The notes beneath the pieces are model-generated. The model searched no databases, was not told where the DNA came from, and worked only from the letters and a program-made list of their open reading frames with translations. 28,141 nucleotides of DNA from Chara braunii (taxonomy: Eukaryota > Streptophyta > Charophyceae > Charales > Characeae), in assembly GCA_003427395.1 (NCBI GenBank), contig BFEA01000033.1, positions 874,666-902,806 of the forward strand. The letters are read 5' to 3'. Positions within the stretch are counted from its first letter, which is position 1. Each line of letters starts with the position of its first letter. Made by a program: the position numbers and the translations under genes. Below, piece by piece: positions 17,598-26,998 of the stretch.

Positions 17598-18560
17598 CCG
17601 TCCAAGCAGCAGCTGCTAACGTCGATGCTTGACGGCAGTGTGGTCTTCGTAACTCGCGGGGAAGAGAGGGGTTCGAACGCGGTGAACCCACTGCGAGATG
17701 CATTTTGCGGAAGTGCACGACAGCTGCTGTGGGTAGTTTCAGCGGGCGGTTCCGGAAATAGAGCTGAGCGCGGCGCCGTCGGAAGTGGTCTGGCAGATGA
17801 TCTGCCCTGCAAAACAGCCGCAAGGCCCAAGCAGCACTTAGCGGAAGTGCTCGACGGCCGTTGAGAATAGTGTTCAGAAGTGGAGCCGATCTGAGTGCAG
17901 TCGGAAGGGAGAGGAGTGTGCCCACTGCGACATGCATTTTGCTGAAGTGCACGACAGCTGCTGTGGGTAGTTTCAGCAGGCGGTTTCAGGAAGCAGAGCC
18001 AAGCGCAGCGCGGTCGGAAGTGATCTGGCAGACGATCTGCCCTACAAAACAGCCGCAAGCATCGAGCAGCACTTCGCTGAAGTGCTTGACGGCCGTTGAG
18101 AATAGTGCCCAGAAGTGGAGACGTCCTGAGTGCAGTCGGAAGGGAGCTTGCAGTGGTCCTTCCCAACGAAGCAGCGGCTAGCGTTGACACCTGTTGGCAG
18201 TGCAGCCCTTCGAGGTATTAGCGGGAGGAGTTCAAATGAGCTGAACCAGCTGCGAGCAGCACTACGCGGAAGTGCCCGGCAGAGCGACGAGCGACTCTGA
18301 GCGCAGTCGGTGGGGATCTGGCAGTGGTTCTGCCCGTCCAAGCTGCTGCTAACGTCGACACTTGACGACGGTATGGTCCCTCGTGATTCTCGTAAGAGAG
18401 AGAGGTTCGGATGTTGTGAACCCGCTGTGACTTGCAGTGTGATCCTTCGGGTTATTAGTGGCAGAGAGTCATTTGAATGGACTGAACCCGTTGCGAGCAG
18501 CACTACCCAGAAGTGCACGGCAGCTGCTGTGTATTGTCTCCGTTGTGTTGTTGAGTGGCG
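17598..18560. repeat. Tandem and higher-order repeats, ~240-bp units
   Basis: A block 'gcgag/gcgac + atgcattttgc.gaagtgcacgac + agctgctgtgggtagtttcagc' occurs near 17693 and 17928. Related 'gcgagcagcactac..gaagtgc' blocks occur near 18251 and 18491. The flank 'cgtccaagc.gc.gctaacgtcga' recurs at 17598 and 18337, about 740 bases apart. The minus-strand ORFs of 158-257 codons here repeat HSSCRAL and PSDCAQ-like strings and are explained by the repeat. Confidence 0.8.
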
Positions 18561-18892
18561 AGACTAGAGGCTCGCGGTGGTTAGGAAGTAGTCCAACGCG
18601 ATACCGAGGTGCCTCCTTATGCCGCGTCAGTACAGGGATCAGGTGAATGCCACGTCGGTGTACCAGGTATGCTTTCCCAGGTAGGCCACGTCAGCATAGC
18701 GTGTCTCTTTTCCTGCGTCTTCACATGCAGCGTCGGCGACTGTTAATCCAGACACTCGAAAAGGGGAAGTAGGGAAAGGCGGTTGGAATGTCACGTCTGA
18801 ATCTGGGATGTGGCGTGACAAGGACTGGTATGTTCTGTTCCCGTAGCGGCACAGTGTCCTCAGAAAGGTTCTGAGTATGCAAGCGAACGTGA

Positions 18893-19926
18893 GTAGCCGA
18901 CCTCGAGATTGAAGATCGGTATGCTAAGTCATGGTGTGAGAGTTGTAGCAACCTACTGGTTTCAATGTTGTCAGTTAAGGAGTAGTCCCAGCATTGATGA
19001 AATAGAGTAGACGTTGTTCATTGCAGTCAAGTGATGTGCAGTCGGTTGTTTGAGCTATCTGTGTTATCTGTGGTGATACTGTGACCAAGCTACCTGGAAG
19101 AAGTGAGTGAGGGAAGGTGAGTTACCAACCCCGTGACCAGAGGTGGTTATGCTGGTTGAAGGTTGGGTAGAGCAGCAGCCTACTATACGTGAGTAATTGG
19201 AGGGAAAAAGTGCCGGGTGAATGAGTATGCTCTTCGGTAGTTGATAAGTTGTTGGTGAGTGACTGAGGGTGTTAGAGACTGTTAACCGTATGCGGACGGG
19301 GTTTGGAGTAGCCGAACACGAGGTCAGAGGCTGGTTTGATACTTGCGGCTGAGAATTGCAGCAACTTACTGGCATTCAATGTCACCAGTTTAGGGGATGC
19401 TCCAGCAACGATAAGATGTTGTAGGTTTTGTTCTATGCAGTCAGTTATCTGAAGTCAGGTTTTGAATAAGTGTCATCCGGGAGTGTGGCGGGGCTGTGGC
19501 CACACTACGGGGTAAGGAGTGAGGGGGAGGTGGTGAGTGACCGACCCCGCGATCAGTGACTGATATGACAATTGCAGGTTGGGTAAAGTAGCAGCTTACT
19601 ATACGGGGGTGGTTGGAAGGTAATTATTTGTTAAGGGCGTTTATATATGCTTGCCTGTAGTCGACACTTGATTGGTGGGTGACCGAGGTTGTTAAAAACG
19701 GTTTGTTGTAGGCTGGCGAGGTACTGCTGCGGTGGGGCTTCTAGTTGTCGGTGCCGTTGTTTGGATAGCCGGGGGGTGCTTAGTAATCCGAAAACTGTGA
19801 GCGAGTGTACTTTCTTAATCGAAGCCTTCACGTAACGATTGGTCTTACAGCAGGGTAAACAGTTACCAGTATCCGGTAAGGACTGACAGCTAGGCGAGGT
19901 CTGATACCGGAGAACCTCCAGCTTCC
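18893..19926. repeat. Degenerate tandem repeats of ~415-455 bp before the gag-like ORF
   Basis: 'gtagccga.c.cgag' at 18893 recurs at 19309 and as 'gatagccgg' near 19766. 'tgtagcaacctactgg' (18943) matches 'tgcagcaacttactgg' (19355). 'gcagcctactatacg' (19172) matches 'gcagcttactatacg' (19592). So two full units and a partial third lie immediately upstream of the ORF at 19927. I saw no LTR end or primer site in them. Confidence 0.7.
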
Positions 19927-20893
19927 ATGTATCCCCCACAGTCTGTATCGAGCCCTTACCCGGCTAACTACGTTGGGAATGCTCATACCCCCGGTCCTAC
20001 TCCCAGTCCCGCTCCCCCTCCTCCTGCTCCTCCTCCTCCCCCAACAGCGCCATCTGCTGGGCCGTGTTATAACTGTGGGGAGTTTGGGCATTTCGCACGA
20101 GATTGCCCGCATAAACAGAATGGCAAGTACTGGCAGGGTCAAACTCGCGGAGGCTATGGATCAGGGGGCTACGGACAAGGTACCTACAACCAGCTAAGAG
20201 GTGAGGGCAATGATCGGATGAACAGGCTGCTCATGTTTGTCGAAAACCAACAGCAGGAGGCAGCGGAGAAGAAGAGAGCAGAGCAAGAGAAGAAGCGACA
20301 AAGACGAAGAGAAACAGAGGTTAGAAGAAGTGAAGCAGAGGGAAGAAGCGGAGAGACGGAGCGCACAGGCAATTATGGAGGCAACGGCAGCGCAAGCGTT
20401 CACCAAACAGATGACAATGCTAGAGGAGAAGATCAAAGATCATCTTCACATGACGCTCACTGCATCGGAAGAGAAGAGCGCAAGATTGCACGACAGCCTG
20501 ATGAGGTTCCTGGAACGCACCGAGGTAGACTTACCAAGAAGGCCCAGAGGAGGACCATATCCAGACCCAAAAAGGAGGCTCGATCTGGGCGATTATGACC
20601 GGGAGGCTGATGTTGCGGAGAGGAGTGCTGCCACACCTGTTACCAAGAGAAGAACGGTAATGTCGAGGAAAGGGAAGGAACCAGTAACCGCAGCTACGGT
20701 GAAGAAGGGAGTTGTTGCCTCTTGCTCCAAGTAGGGGGTGATTGATTTCGTCCTCGAACTACAGGAGAGTATGAAAGCAAAGCAAGCCCCAGAACTTAAA
20801 CAACTGTGTAAACGAAGAACATCAAGTGGGTTTCGAGGGCTCAAGCAATCAAGGACTTGGTGGCAGCGGAGACGCGAGTGGCGAGCTGACAGC
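19927..20893 (+). pseudogene. Gag-like CCHC zinc-knuckle protein, frameshifted
   Basis: The ATG at 19927 opens a proline-rich stretch (residues 22-46), then a perfect zinc knuckle, CYNCGEFGHFARDC (C47, C50, H55, C60: CX2CX4HX4C), then a Gly/Tyr/Gln linker. Around 20295 the frame must shift by +1. The second frame then encodes a long charged coiled coil (EEKQRLEEVKQREEAERR...) and ends at TAG 20732-20734. The same frame continues as GVIDFVLELQESMKAKQAP. After another shift, IKWVSRAQAIKDLVAAE runs to TGA near 20893 and resembles a SAP-like helix pair. The knuckle would bind nucleic acid in a retroelement particle. At least two shifts and one stop make it a pseudogene; the frame shift could alternatively be programmed. 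Confidence 0.75.
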
Positions 20894-21001
20894 GATGGGA
20901 GTAAGAAAGAAGACATATTGACGAGAGTTGATACTGCACCTCATGATATCTGACGGTGTACCCCCCCAACATGGTATCTCTGGGACAAGCTCGTGTTATA
21001 C

Positions 21002-21763
21002 ATGGGGCTTCGGGATAGCGTCTGGGGGACATATGGTTTAACGAACCTTAGGATTACTATTGAGCAATTGCTAATTGCGAGCTTCCTCCTGCTGGTGATG
21101 AGCGGCCTGGTCCCGTGGGCCAGGAAGATACTCACGGTTACCCCTGCAGGTCATGATTTTTTCGACCTTCGGGGACCTGCGGTATATTGCTTGGTATCGC
21201 CTTGGTGCAAGAGGATGTACATCGGACAGACAAGTCGAGGAGCAGGGGAGAGGTGGTGGGAACACATCCGGTGTACCGAGACCGGTAACAGCGGACACGC
21301 CCCCAAGCTATACTCCTTTTTGCGAGTTTTTGGATGGCAGAAGTACCTTGTCCTCCCTGTAGTAGGGGGAGCTAGAGATGGACTGCAATTGCTGGAGAAG
21401 ACGCTCATCTATAGGTTTTCCCCGACACTTAATGTGGTCGGCCGAGGTGCAGGGACAGAACGTAGGACTAGAATCGGTAAGAAAGAGAGAAAGAAAGGTG
21501 AAGCGTCCTCACCAGCGTACAGGAAAGGGCTTGCGTCCTTCGTTCTTGTGGGTAACGCGAGGTGGTACTTTAGTCTAGCAGAACTCTTGGAGGAAGCGTT
21601 TGCAGCAGGGACGAAGGTGGTGAAACTCGCGTCATCCGGAGGTGAGGTGTGGGGTGAGAAGTGGTCCTTTATTCGAAGGAAGTTCGGAACGTCAACTGTT
21701 GCGGGTCATGCCCCGCACATTGACAGAGTTGCGGTCGTTCCTAGGCTTAGCCAACTACTATAG
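21002..21763 (+). CDS. GIY-YIG family endonuclease ORF
   Basis: The open frame runs from 20993 (GTG) with the first ATG at 21002. Counting from 20993, residues 61-148 form a GIY-YIG nuclease core: [10 protein letters not shown] (GIY equivalent AVY 63-65), RMYIGQT (YIG 76-78), ERWWEHI (R87 and H91, the catalytic Arg and +4 His), LLEKTLIY (E135, metal ligand) and SPTLNV (N147). All expected active-site residues are present. A hydrophobic segment (residues 26-40) precedes it and a basic linker follows (KKERKKGEA). The conserved tail probably ends near 21700, where gypsy pol begins in another frame. It lies 100 bp after the gag-like frame. Expected activity is single-strand DNA nicking. It could be a retroelement's own endonuclease or a separate gene captured by the element. 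Confidence 0.75.
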   Translation: MGLRDSVWGTYGLTNLRITIEQLLIASFLLLVMSGLVPWARKILTVTPAGHDFFDLRGPAVYCLVSPWCKRMYIGQTSRGAGERWWEHIRCTETGNSGHAPKLYSFLRVFGWQKYLVLPVVGGARDGLQLLEKTLIYRFSPTLNVVGRGAGTERRTRIGKKERKKGEASSPAYRKGLASFVLVGNARWYFSLAELLEEAFAAGTKVVKLASSGGEVWGEKWSFIRRKFGTSTVAGHAPHIDRVAVVPRLSQLL

Positions 21764-22300
21764 AAAGTTCGTGAGGAACTTCTCCACCATCGCTGCACCC
21801 CTTCGCAGGTTGCTAAAGAAAGAAGCAATCTGGAAGTGGGACAAAGATTGTACATCAGCCCTGAACAAGTGAAGAGGGCTTTGATAGAATATCCAGTCCT
21901 CAAGGTAGCCGCTCCGTCCTTGCCATCCATTGTTACTACTGACACAAGTTAGTACGACATAGGTGTTGTTTTACAGCAAGACGACGACAATGGATATAGA
22001 CCCGTAGAGTTCATGTCTGCTAGGATGCCTTCAGAGAAGGTAGCAACATCAACCTATGAGAGGGAACTCTACGCTCTCAGGCAAGCACTAGACCACTGGA
22101 AGCACTACTTGCTTGGGAGGTACTTCAAAGTGTATTTAGACCACGAGACGCTGAGGTGGTTGAAGACACAGGCCAAGATGACACCCAAGCTTACTAGGTG
22201 GGCCGCCGAGATAGATCAATTTGACTTTGAGCTCAAGCCAGTGAAAGGAAAGTATAATGTAGTCGCAGACGCTCTACGTAGGAGGGCTGATTACTTTGGA
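21708..22300 (+). pseudogene. Ty3/gypsy pol: RT C-terminal end and RNase H
   Basis: Begins [20 protein letters not shown] (the RT thumb/connection block before RNase H) and continues to W.WD..C at 21840. A one-base deletion near 21867 moves the frame (NK, then [11 protein letters not shown]). RNase H follows with its four acidic residues visible: TTDTS, TYERELYAL, YLDHETLRWL and VVADALRR. An in-frame TAG (21950-21952) sits directly after TTDTS. The RT palm with YxDD and the aspartic protease are absent, replaced upstream by the GIY-YIG ORF. It is therefore a non-autonomous, damaged pol. Confidence 0.85.
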
Positions 22301-23821
22301 GCGATAGTTCATTATCTGGACATAGGGAGAGACCTGCAGCAAAAAGTTAAAGAGGCATATGCACAGGACCCTATTTATAGTGACCTCCTCAAGAGAGTGA
22401 AGGAGGCCCCAGAGACAGAACCAGATTACCGCACTACCGATGAGTTACTATTCGAGAAGACTAACATAGTGGACCGTCTGTGCGTCCCCAACAGTGAGGA
22501 AGTCCGTAGTTTGATCCTAGGGGAATGTTACGACACAGAGGGACATTTCGGTTGGCAGAAGACATTAGCCAACCTTATGCATGTGTATACGTGGCCTGGT
22601 ATGAAGGCTGACTGCGTAGAGTATGTACGCAGTTGTAAGGTGTGCTAACGAAACAAGACCACTACGCGAGCCCCTCTTGGTCTTGTCAGACCCTTGCCTA
22701 TTCCTGATGGGCCCAGAGATTCTGTGTCCATTGACTTTATGGATGCAGGAGTCAAGAGTAGGCATGGCAAGAGCCAAGTCATGATTATAGTGGATAGATT
22801 TAGCAAGTATGCAGTTTTTGTTCCCTTGCCTTCAGAGGCACGTACAGATTTAGTAATACGAAAGTTTTTCGACCATTGGGTCAGTGATCACAGGTTACCG
22901 CTGTCTATAGTTAGCGATAGAGATACCCGGTTCACTAGTCACAACTGGCAGGAGTTGATGAGAGTCTATGGCTCTAGATTATTGATGTCATCTGGCCGTC
23001 ATCCTGAAACTAACGGTCAGACTGAACAGATGAACAAGATCCTGCAACAAGTTCTGAGAATGTACATTAGACCGGATCAAGTCAATTGGGATGAGATGCT
23101 CCCAAAGTTAGCCAGAGCATACAACAATAGCATGCACCTAGCTACTTGTCGCACTCCCAACGAATTGCATAAGTCCTTTCGACCACTTAGACCGTTTGAG
23201 GGACTCAACCAGGATCAAATTCAGAGGTTACCGCCCGAAACAAGAGAGTTCGCGATACAGCATGAGAAAGAGATTGCTACCGTTGTAGAGAACCTCAGGA
23301 AAGCCCAGCATAGAATGATAGAGCAAGCCAATAAGCACCGCCGCCCATCACAGTTCCAAATAGGCAGCTTAGACTGGGTCAATTCAAAAGAGTTTGTGCC
23401 TGAGGAGAACATCTCACAAAACCTGTTACCTGCTTACAGAGGGTCGTGGCCAGTTCTAGAAGTTAAGGGCGGAGAGGATGGACCGTCCTACACAATAGAG
23501 ATCCCGGCGCACCTCCACACCTACCCAGTTTTTCATGCCTCAAAGTTGCTGCCTTGTACCACCAGTCAACAGTTTCCATCACGACGGTCCATGATCTCTC
23601 CGGACATGGACGGAAAGTACGACATTGATGACATAGTCGATGAAGATGTCTTCAGAACGGGAGGTAGAGGTCGGCCACAGAAACAGTATAAAGTTAGATT
23701 CTCTTTTCAGGAACCCAAGGACGACCGCTGGTTCACATGAACAGAACTTCTAGAGACCGCTCCCGATATAGTTCGAGCCTATGAGAGAGATAGGGAAGGT
23801 AAAGGTCCTGCCTTGGACTGA
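22301..23821 (+). pseudogene. Ty3/gypsy integrase with GPY/F-like and chromo-like C-terminus
   Basis: Zinc-binding HHCC region: the first His is Tyr (TAC at 22529, in ECYDTEGHFGW), the second His is present, and both Cys are present (SCKVC). A TAA stop follows immediately at 22646-22648. The catalytic core is intact: D in VSIDFMDAG (22733), D in IVSDRDTRF and E in NGQTEQMN, 35 residues apart (D,D35E). Then come a GPY/F-like module (AYRGSWPVLEV...HTYPVFHASKLLP) and a chromodomain-like end (YDIDDIVDEDVF...YKVRF...DRWFT). TGA at 23738-23740 interrupts it, but the frame continues TELLETAPDIVRAYERD to TGA 23819-23821, the likely original end. It would have inserted cDNA. Lesions make it inactive as written. 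Confidence 0.88.
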
Positions 23822-23851
23822 AGTATTCTCGGAGGACCTCGAATTCAGGCC

Positions 23852-23859
23852 GGTGGGAG
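23852..23859 (+). promoter_or_regulatory. Polypurine-tract-like sequence before the 3' LTR
   Basis: ggtgggag precedes TGAAACG at 23860, about 30 bases after the pol stop. This is where a plus-strand primer would lie. The tract is short and has one T, so the assignment is tentative. Confidence 0.4.
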
Positions 23860-24062
23860 TGAAACGATTTCACCTTTGTAGTAGCAGATGCAGATCCCAG
23901 GGCTTGATCCCTAGACCTTCACCTCACCCGTGTACAGTATCGAGTTGACCTCTGTGTGTTTGAACCCGTGACCTGTGTTTTGGTAGTTGACTGTAGTCTG
24001 TCATAGGTCTGTGTAGCCCTAGGGATTCGATCTGTAGACCTGTCGAGTAGGGGTCATAGTTG

Positions 24063-24190
24063 GGCAGAGGCCGTAGCTGTAGCAATTTTGAAAGGTCAAG
24101 GTTGTAGCTGCTACAGTCCTGAAAGGTCAAGGTCGTAGCTGCTACAGTCCTGAAAGGTCAAGGTCGTAGCTGCTAGTCCTGAAAGGCCGT
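24063..24190 (+). repeat. 31-bp tandem repeats in the U3-like region
   Basis: Units gaaaggtcaaggt(t/c)gtagc...ctacagtcct start at 24090, 24121 and 24152 (the last two bases shorter), with a degenerate unit before and a partial one at 24181. Position upstream of a TATA box suggests enhancer repeats of the kind common in LTR U3 regions. Confidence 0.85.
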
Positions 24191-24225
24191 CCACAGACTT
24201 CCGGAAGGTCCGGAAGTGGCCTTTC
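24181..24225 (+). repeat. Nested hairpin after the U3 repeats
   Basis: Outer arms gaaaggcc (24181-24188) and ggcctttc (24218-24225) enclose inner arms acttccgg (24197-24204) and ccggaagt (24210-24217). All are perfect; an 8-base bulge lies on the left side only. Confidence 0.85.
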
Positions 24226-24402
24226 AAGTTTCTTCTCACGTTATTCACAGCAGACCAGAGGCAAGTGGGCAAGTGGTGAGTCCAACTTTGCTTAGTCAGC
24301 GGTACCCAGTCCCAGTCTCACTTTGCACAGTCAGCAAGTACCATGAGGGACCTTGTGCACCATGGGCCCGGTGGAAAGGGGCAGACCAGCGACCTACAGA
24401 AG

Positions 24403-24409
24403 TATAAAT
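24403..24409 (+). promoter_or_regulatory. TATA box of the LTR-like promoter
   Basis: TATAAAT lies about 540 bases into the LTR-like segment, downstream of the 31-bp repeats. Transcription would be expected to start about 25-30 bases further on. Confidence 0.5.
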
Positions 24410-24590
24410 CAAGAGGCAGCGTCCAGCCATTCATTCATTCCTGCGTGAACCATGCGGAAGCGCTGCCCTAGCGTCTTGTGCAAGGTGGTCTGCAGATGCC
24501 CGAGGACAAAGTGGGCCGAAGAAGGATAGAGTATCCATAGCTAGTAGAGGTTAGGCGGCCATAGCCGCTGCAGCCTAGAGGTAGAGTTCA

Positions 24591-24611
24591 GTGTGTGTGT
24601 GTGTGTGTGTG
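24591..24611. repeat. (GT)n microsatellite
   Basis: About ten GT dinucleotides. Confidence 0.95.
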
Positions 24612-24899
24612 AGTTGCAGAGTGTATGTGCGTGGGGTATTCAGGGTGATCCAGAGTTAGAGTATGTGCGAACAGTGGTGTTGGACACAGTGACGAGAGTT
24701 GGAATGTTCAGGCGCTGATGCGCCATAGCCTGTTGAAGCAAGTTTACATCTGAACTGTGTTCGCGGCTTGATTATCTCTGAGCTTTGTGTGGGCGCACAG
24801 CGCCAGTGTGGATTTCCATCTGTTTTCATGTTGCGAAGAGAAGAAGGAAGCGAGTCTGATTGCACATATATGCTTTCTGTAAATATTAACTATAGTTTG

Positions 24900-25265
24900 T
24901 TGTTGGATTTGATAACCTCCAATTACATTCAATTTGAGACAAGCAGGTGCGAAAGAAGGATATATATTATGCTATGTAAAATAGATTTAGTTTTTCTGTG
25001 TCAAGCTGTTGGCAATGGTACATATTCATATGAACAACTTGAGTGTTTGCTTAAATCTATTATACATACATAGGTTTTTGTGTCAAGTCTTTTCAGAACT
25101 CTGTCTTGAAATACAATACGTGATGCTACATAGGTGGTCGGTTCAGATATGCAAAGTTGCAAACTGAGTGTTACATTCTAATAAGCACATGCCAAAAAAA
25201 TACAGCAAACAAATTAGAAAACAAATAAATATGATACATATCAACAATTTTGACTTCGCTACGTC
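24900..25265. other. AT-rich DNA, no gene recognised
   Basis: Stops in most frames. A 101-codon frame ending at 25073 has no recognisable domain. Confidence 0.4.
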
Positions 25266-25525
25266 GGCGAAGCTATGGTTACTGAATGCCGGTTGTTGGT
25301 ACCAGCTGCCCAAAATCCTGCACCCTAAACGCTAATCCCAAGTAGCGTTTGAAGTTTGTTCCAACTTCCAGACGATACACAACCAACACATGAGGGGCGA
25401 AGCTATGCCCATATACAGCCAGTTGTTGATAACAGCTGCCCCAAACCGTAAACCCTAAACCCTAAATCCTTATCCCAAGTAGCAATTGGAGTTTTTTCCG
25501 ACTTCCAAACAATGCAGAAAAACAG
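25266..25525. repeat. 130-bp tandem duplication with telomere-like CCCTAAA repeats
   Basis: Copies start at ggcgaagctatg (25266 and 25396) and share 'gttgttg.ta.cagctgccc', 'atcccaagtagc' and 'gacttccaaacaat'-like blocks. Copy 1 has caccctaaacgctaatccc. Copy 2 has aaccctaaaccctaaatcc (25450-25468), two to three plant-type telomere units. Confidence 0.75.
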
Positions 25526-26189
25526 CACCTACTGGGTGTGTGCTATTTTGCACTGAACGAAAGGCACTTTGATTTTGCTGGCACTGACAGGATCCTGTGG
25601 ATTTCTGTCGACTGTAATATTGTTTCCGGCTGTGAACAGGAACCCAGCCAAGGACGGTCAATCTGATGATACCATTTGCTCGTCCCTTCGAGGTCGTTGT
25701 CCTCTCCACTGTTGATCTCTTCCAACCCTTTTTTTGTACTTTTAAGGCCCAAGAGTTTGTCTCGTTTTTTTTGTTTTCGAAACTTCGCATGCTGGGAGGA
25801 CCACTTAACGAGGTGATAAGAGCACTGTTGTTTGTGTGGCCTGTGTCTTCTGTCTGACCTTTTTTTTTCCAATTTAAACCAGGCCCAGTGCCAAACGCTT
25901 TGATTATCGAGTAATGAATACAATCCACTCTTCCACCCTTTTTAGCTCTCCTGTGGCATAGGGTACGCCATCCGATTATGTTATGGACTAAGGCAATAGG
26001 TGTGACCAGCCACTAGCACTCTTCTGTGGCACTGCACAGGCTATCAAATAAGGGAGGAAAAATGGAGTGGACAAAAGACAGTAAAATCAGCGAAAGCACC
26101 AAGATGTTGAGTCACTCTTCGCCATGACTGTGGAGATGCATTCATGCCAATGCTTTCTGGAATCCTTTCTATCACCCTTTTCACACTAT

Positions 26190-26190
<1 letters not shown>
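25526..26190. other. No supported gene
   Basis: Overlapping minus- and plus-strand ORFs (up to 152 codons) show no domain, splice signal or composition that supports coding. Confidence 0.4.

Positions 26191-26248
<58 letters not shown>
26191..26248. repeat. (CT)n microsatellite
   Basis: Uninterrupted CT for about 57 bases, followed by ccgcctaacctctag. Confidence 0.97.
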
Positions 26249-26249
<1 letters not shown>

Positions 26250-26513
26250 CCTAACCTCTAGTAGTACGATAGTCCTGAAGTTCTTCTCCAGGTAACCCCG
26301 TCATTCCCCTCCCCTCCCCTCTGCCCTCCCCTTCATTACCCAGGCGCATGCACACCCATGGAGGCAGACCAGCACTGGGCAGTTGGCTAGTCATTCTTTA
26401 ATATTAAATTCAGAATCTTTCAGATGTTACACGACTTCCATCTTGTAAAGCATATTCCAGCAAGATCATCGTACTAGCATGCTAAGTCTACTCCCAAGGG
26501 ACTGTCACTGTAG

Positions 26514-26582
26514 CACTGCACACCTCAAACTCGATCGATGGACCCCATTAACATGTTTCGACGGAGCCGGGACACTCAGCAG
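26514..26582 (+). CDS. Candidate 69-nt exon (fibrocystin-L-like gene)
   Basis: Acceptor gtcactgtag, donor CAG|GTAGGC. It is 23 codons, phase 0 at both ends: HCTPQTRSMDPINMF, then RRSRDTQQ. It joins in frame to the exon at 26999, giving RDTQQ-ELLVRVQYY, which fits the order expected in this family (a 'T.PQ..R' block before a beta-strand-rich segment). The weakness is that the exon at 12373 ends in phase 1 with its better donor, so either the 12601 donor is used, another exon lies between, or this call is wrong. Confidence 0.3.
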
Positions 26583-26709
26583 GTAGGCCTGGTTAGGGGA
26601 CTGCGTGAGAAAGAAATATGACCATAGTAAAATTTGTCTATTGCCAGGTGGGGGAGGGGAGAGGAGAGAAGGCATGACAGATTCTTCTGTGTATCTTCCC
26701 AGTTTTGTG

Positions 26710-26742
26710 TTCATTTGATTCCATCAGGATTCAAACTCATGC
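26710..26742 (-). repeat. SINE-like motif, copy 2
   Basis: On the minus strand this reads gagtttgaatcctgatgg followed by aatcaaatgaac. It matches the box-B region of the candidate SINE at 27278-27370 and a third copy at 13898-13929. Only the box-B side is clear. Confidence 0.4.
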
Positions 26743-26929
26743 CATGTTCTTAATAAACGCAAAGAAGAACAACCTATCTGAAACATATAGCCTCCTGTGC
26801 TCTCTGTCTTCATGCCATTTGCTGCCTGAATCCCTTTGTTTCCAAGAGTGCATGTTCCTTCCTGCTAAAATCCATTGTCTGTTCTTGTTGCATTTCATTT
26901 CCGAGATGGATGATCCGCTAATCAACAAA

Positions 26930-26972
26930 TGGATTGGCTGACTGGATGGATGTATGGATGGATGGGTATGAT
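26930..26972. repeat. (TGGA)n-like microsatellite
   Basis: Imperfect tgga/tgta tetranucleotide repeats, just upstream of the 26999 exon acceptor. Confidence 0.75.
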
Positions 26973-26998
26973 TGGTGGTGAGCTGTGTATAACTGCAG

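Larger units (their letters stand above)
23860..24900 (+). mobile_element. 3' LTR-like segment
   Basis: It follows the pol end and polypurine tract, starts TGAAACGATTTCAC, and carries 31-bp enhancer-like repeats, a hairpin and a TATA box in the order expected for U3. The right end is not defined: no CA-ending inverted match and no second LTR copy was found in the window. The 24900 limit is approximate. Confidence 0.45.

Noticed and set aside
17359-18518. Minus-strand ORFs of 158-257 codons with repeated peptides
   Set aside because: The peptide repeats simply reflect the ~240-bp DNA repeats, and no domain or splice support was seen.
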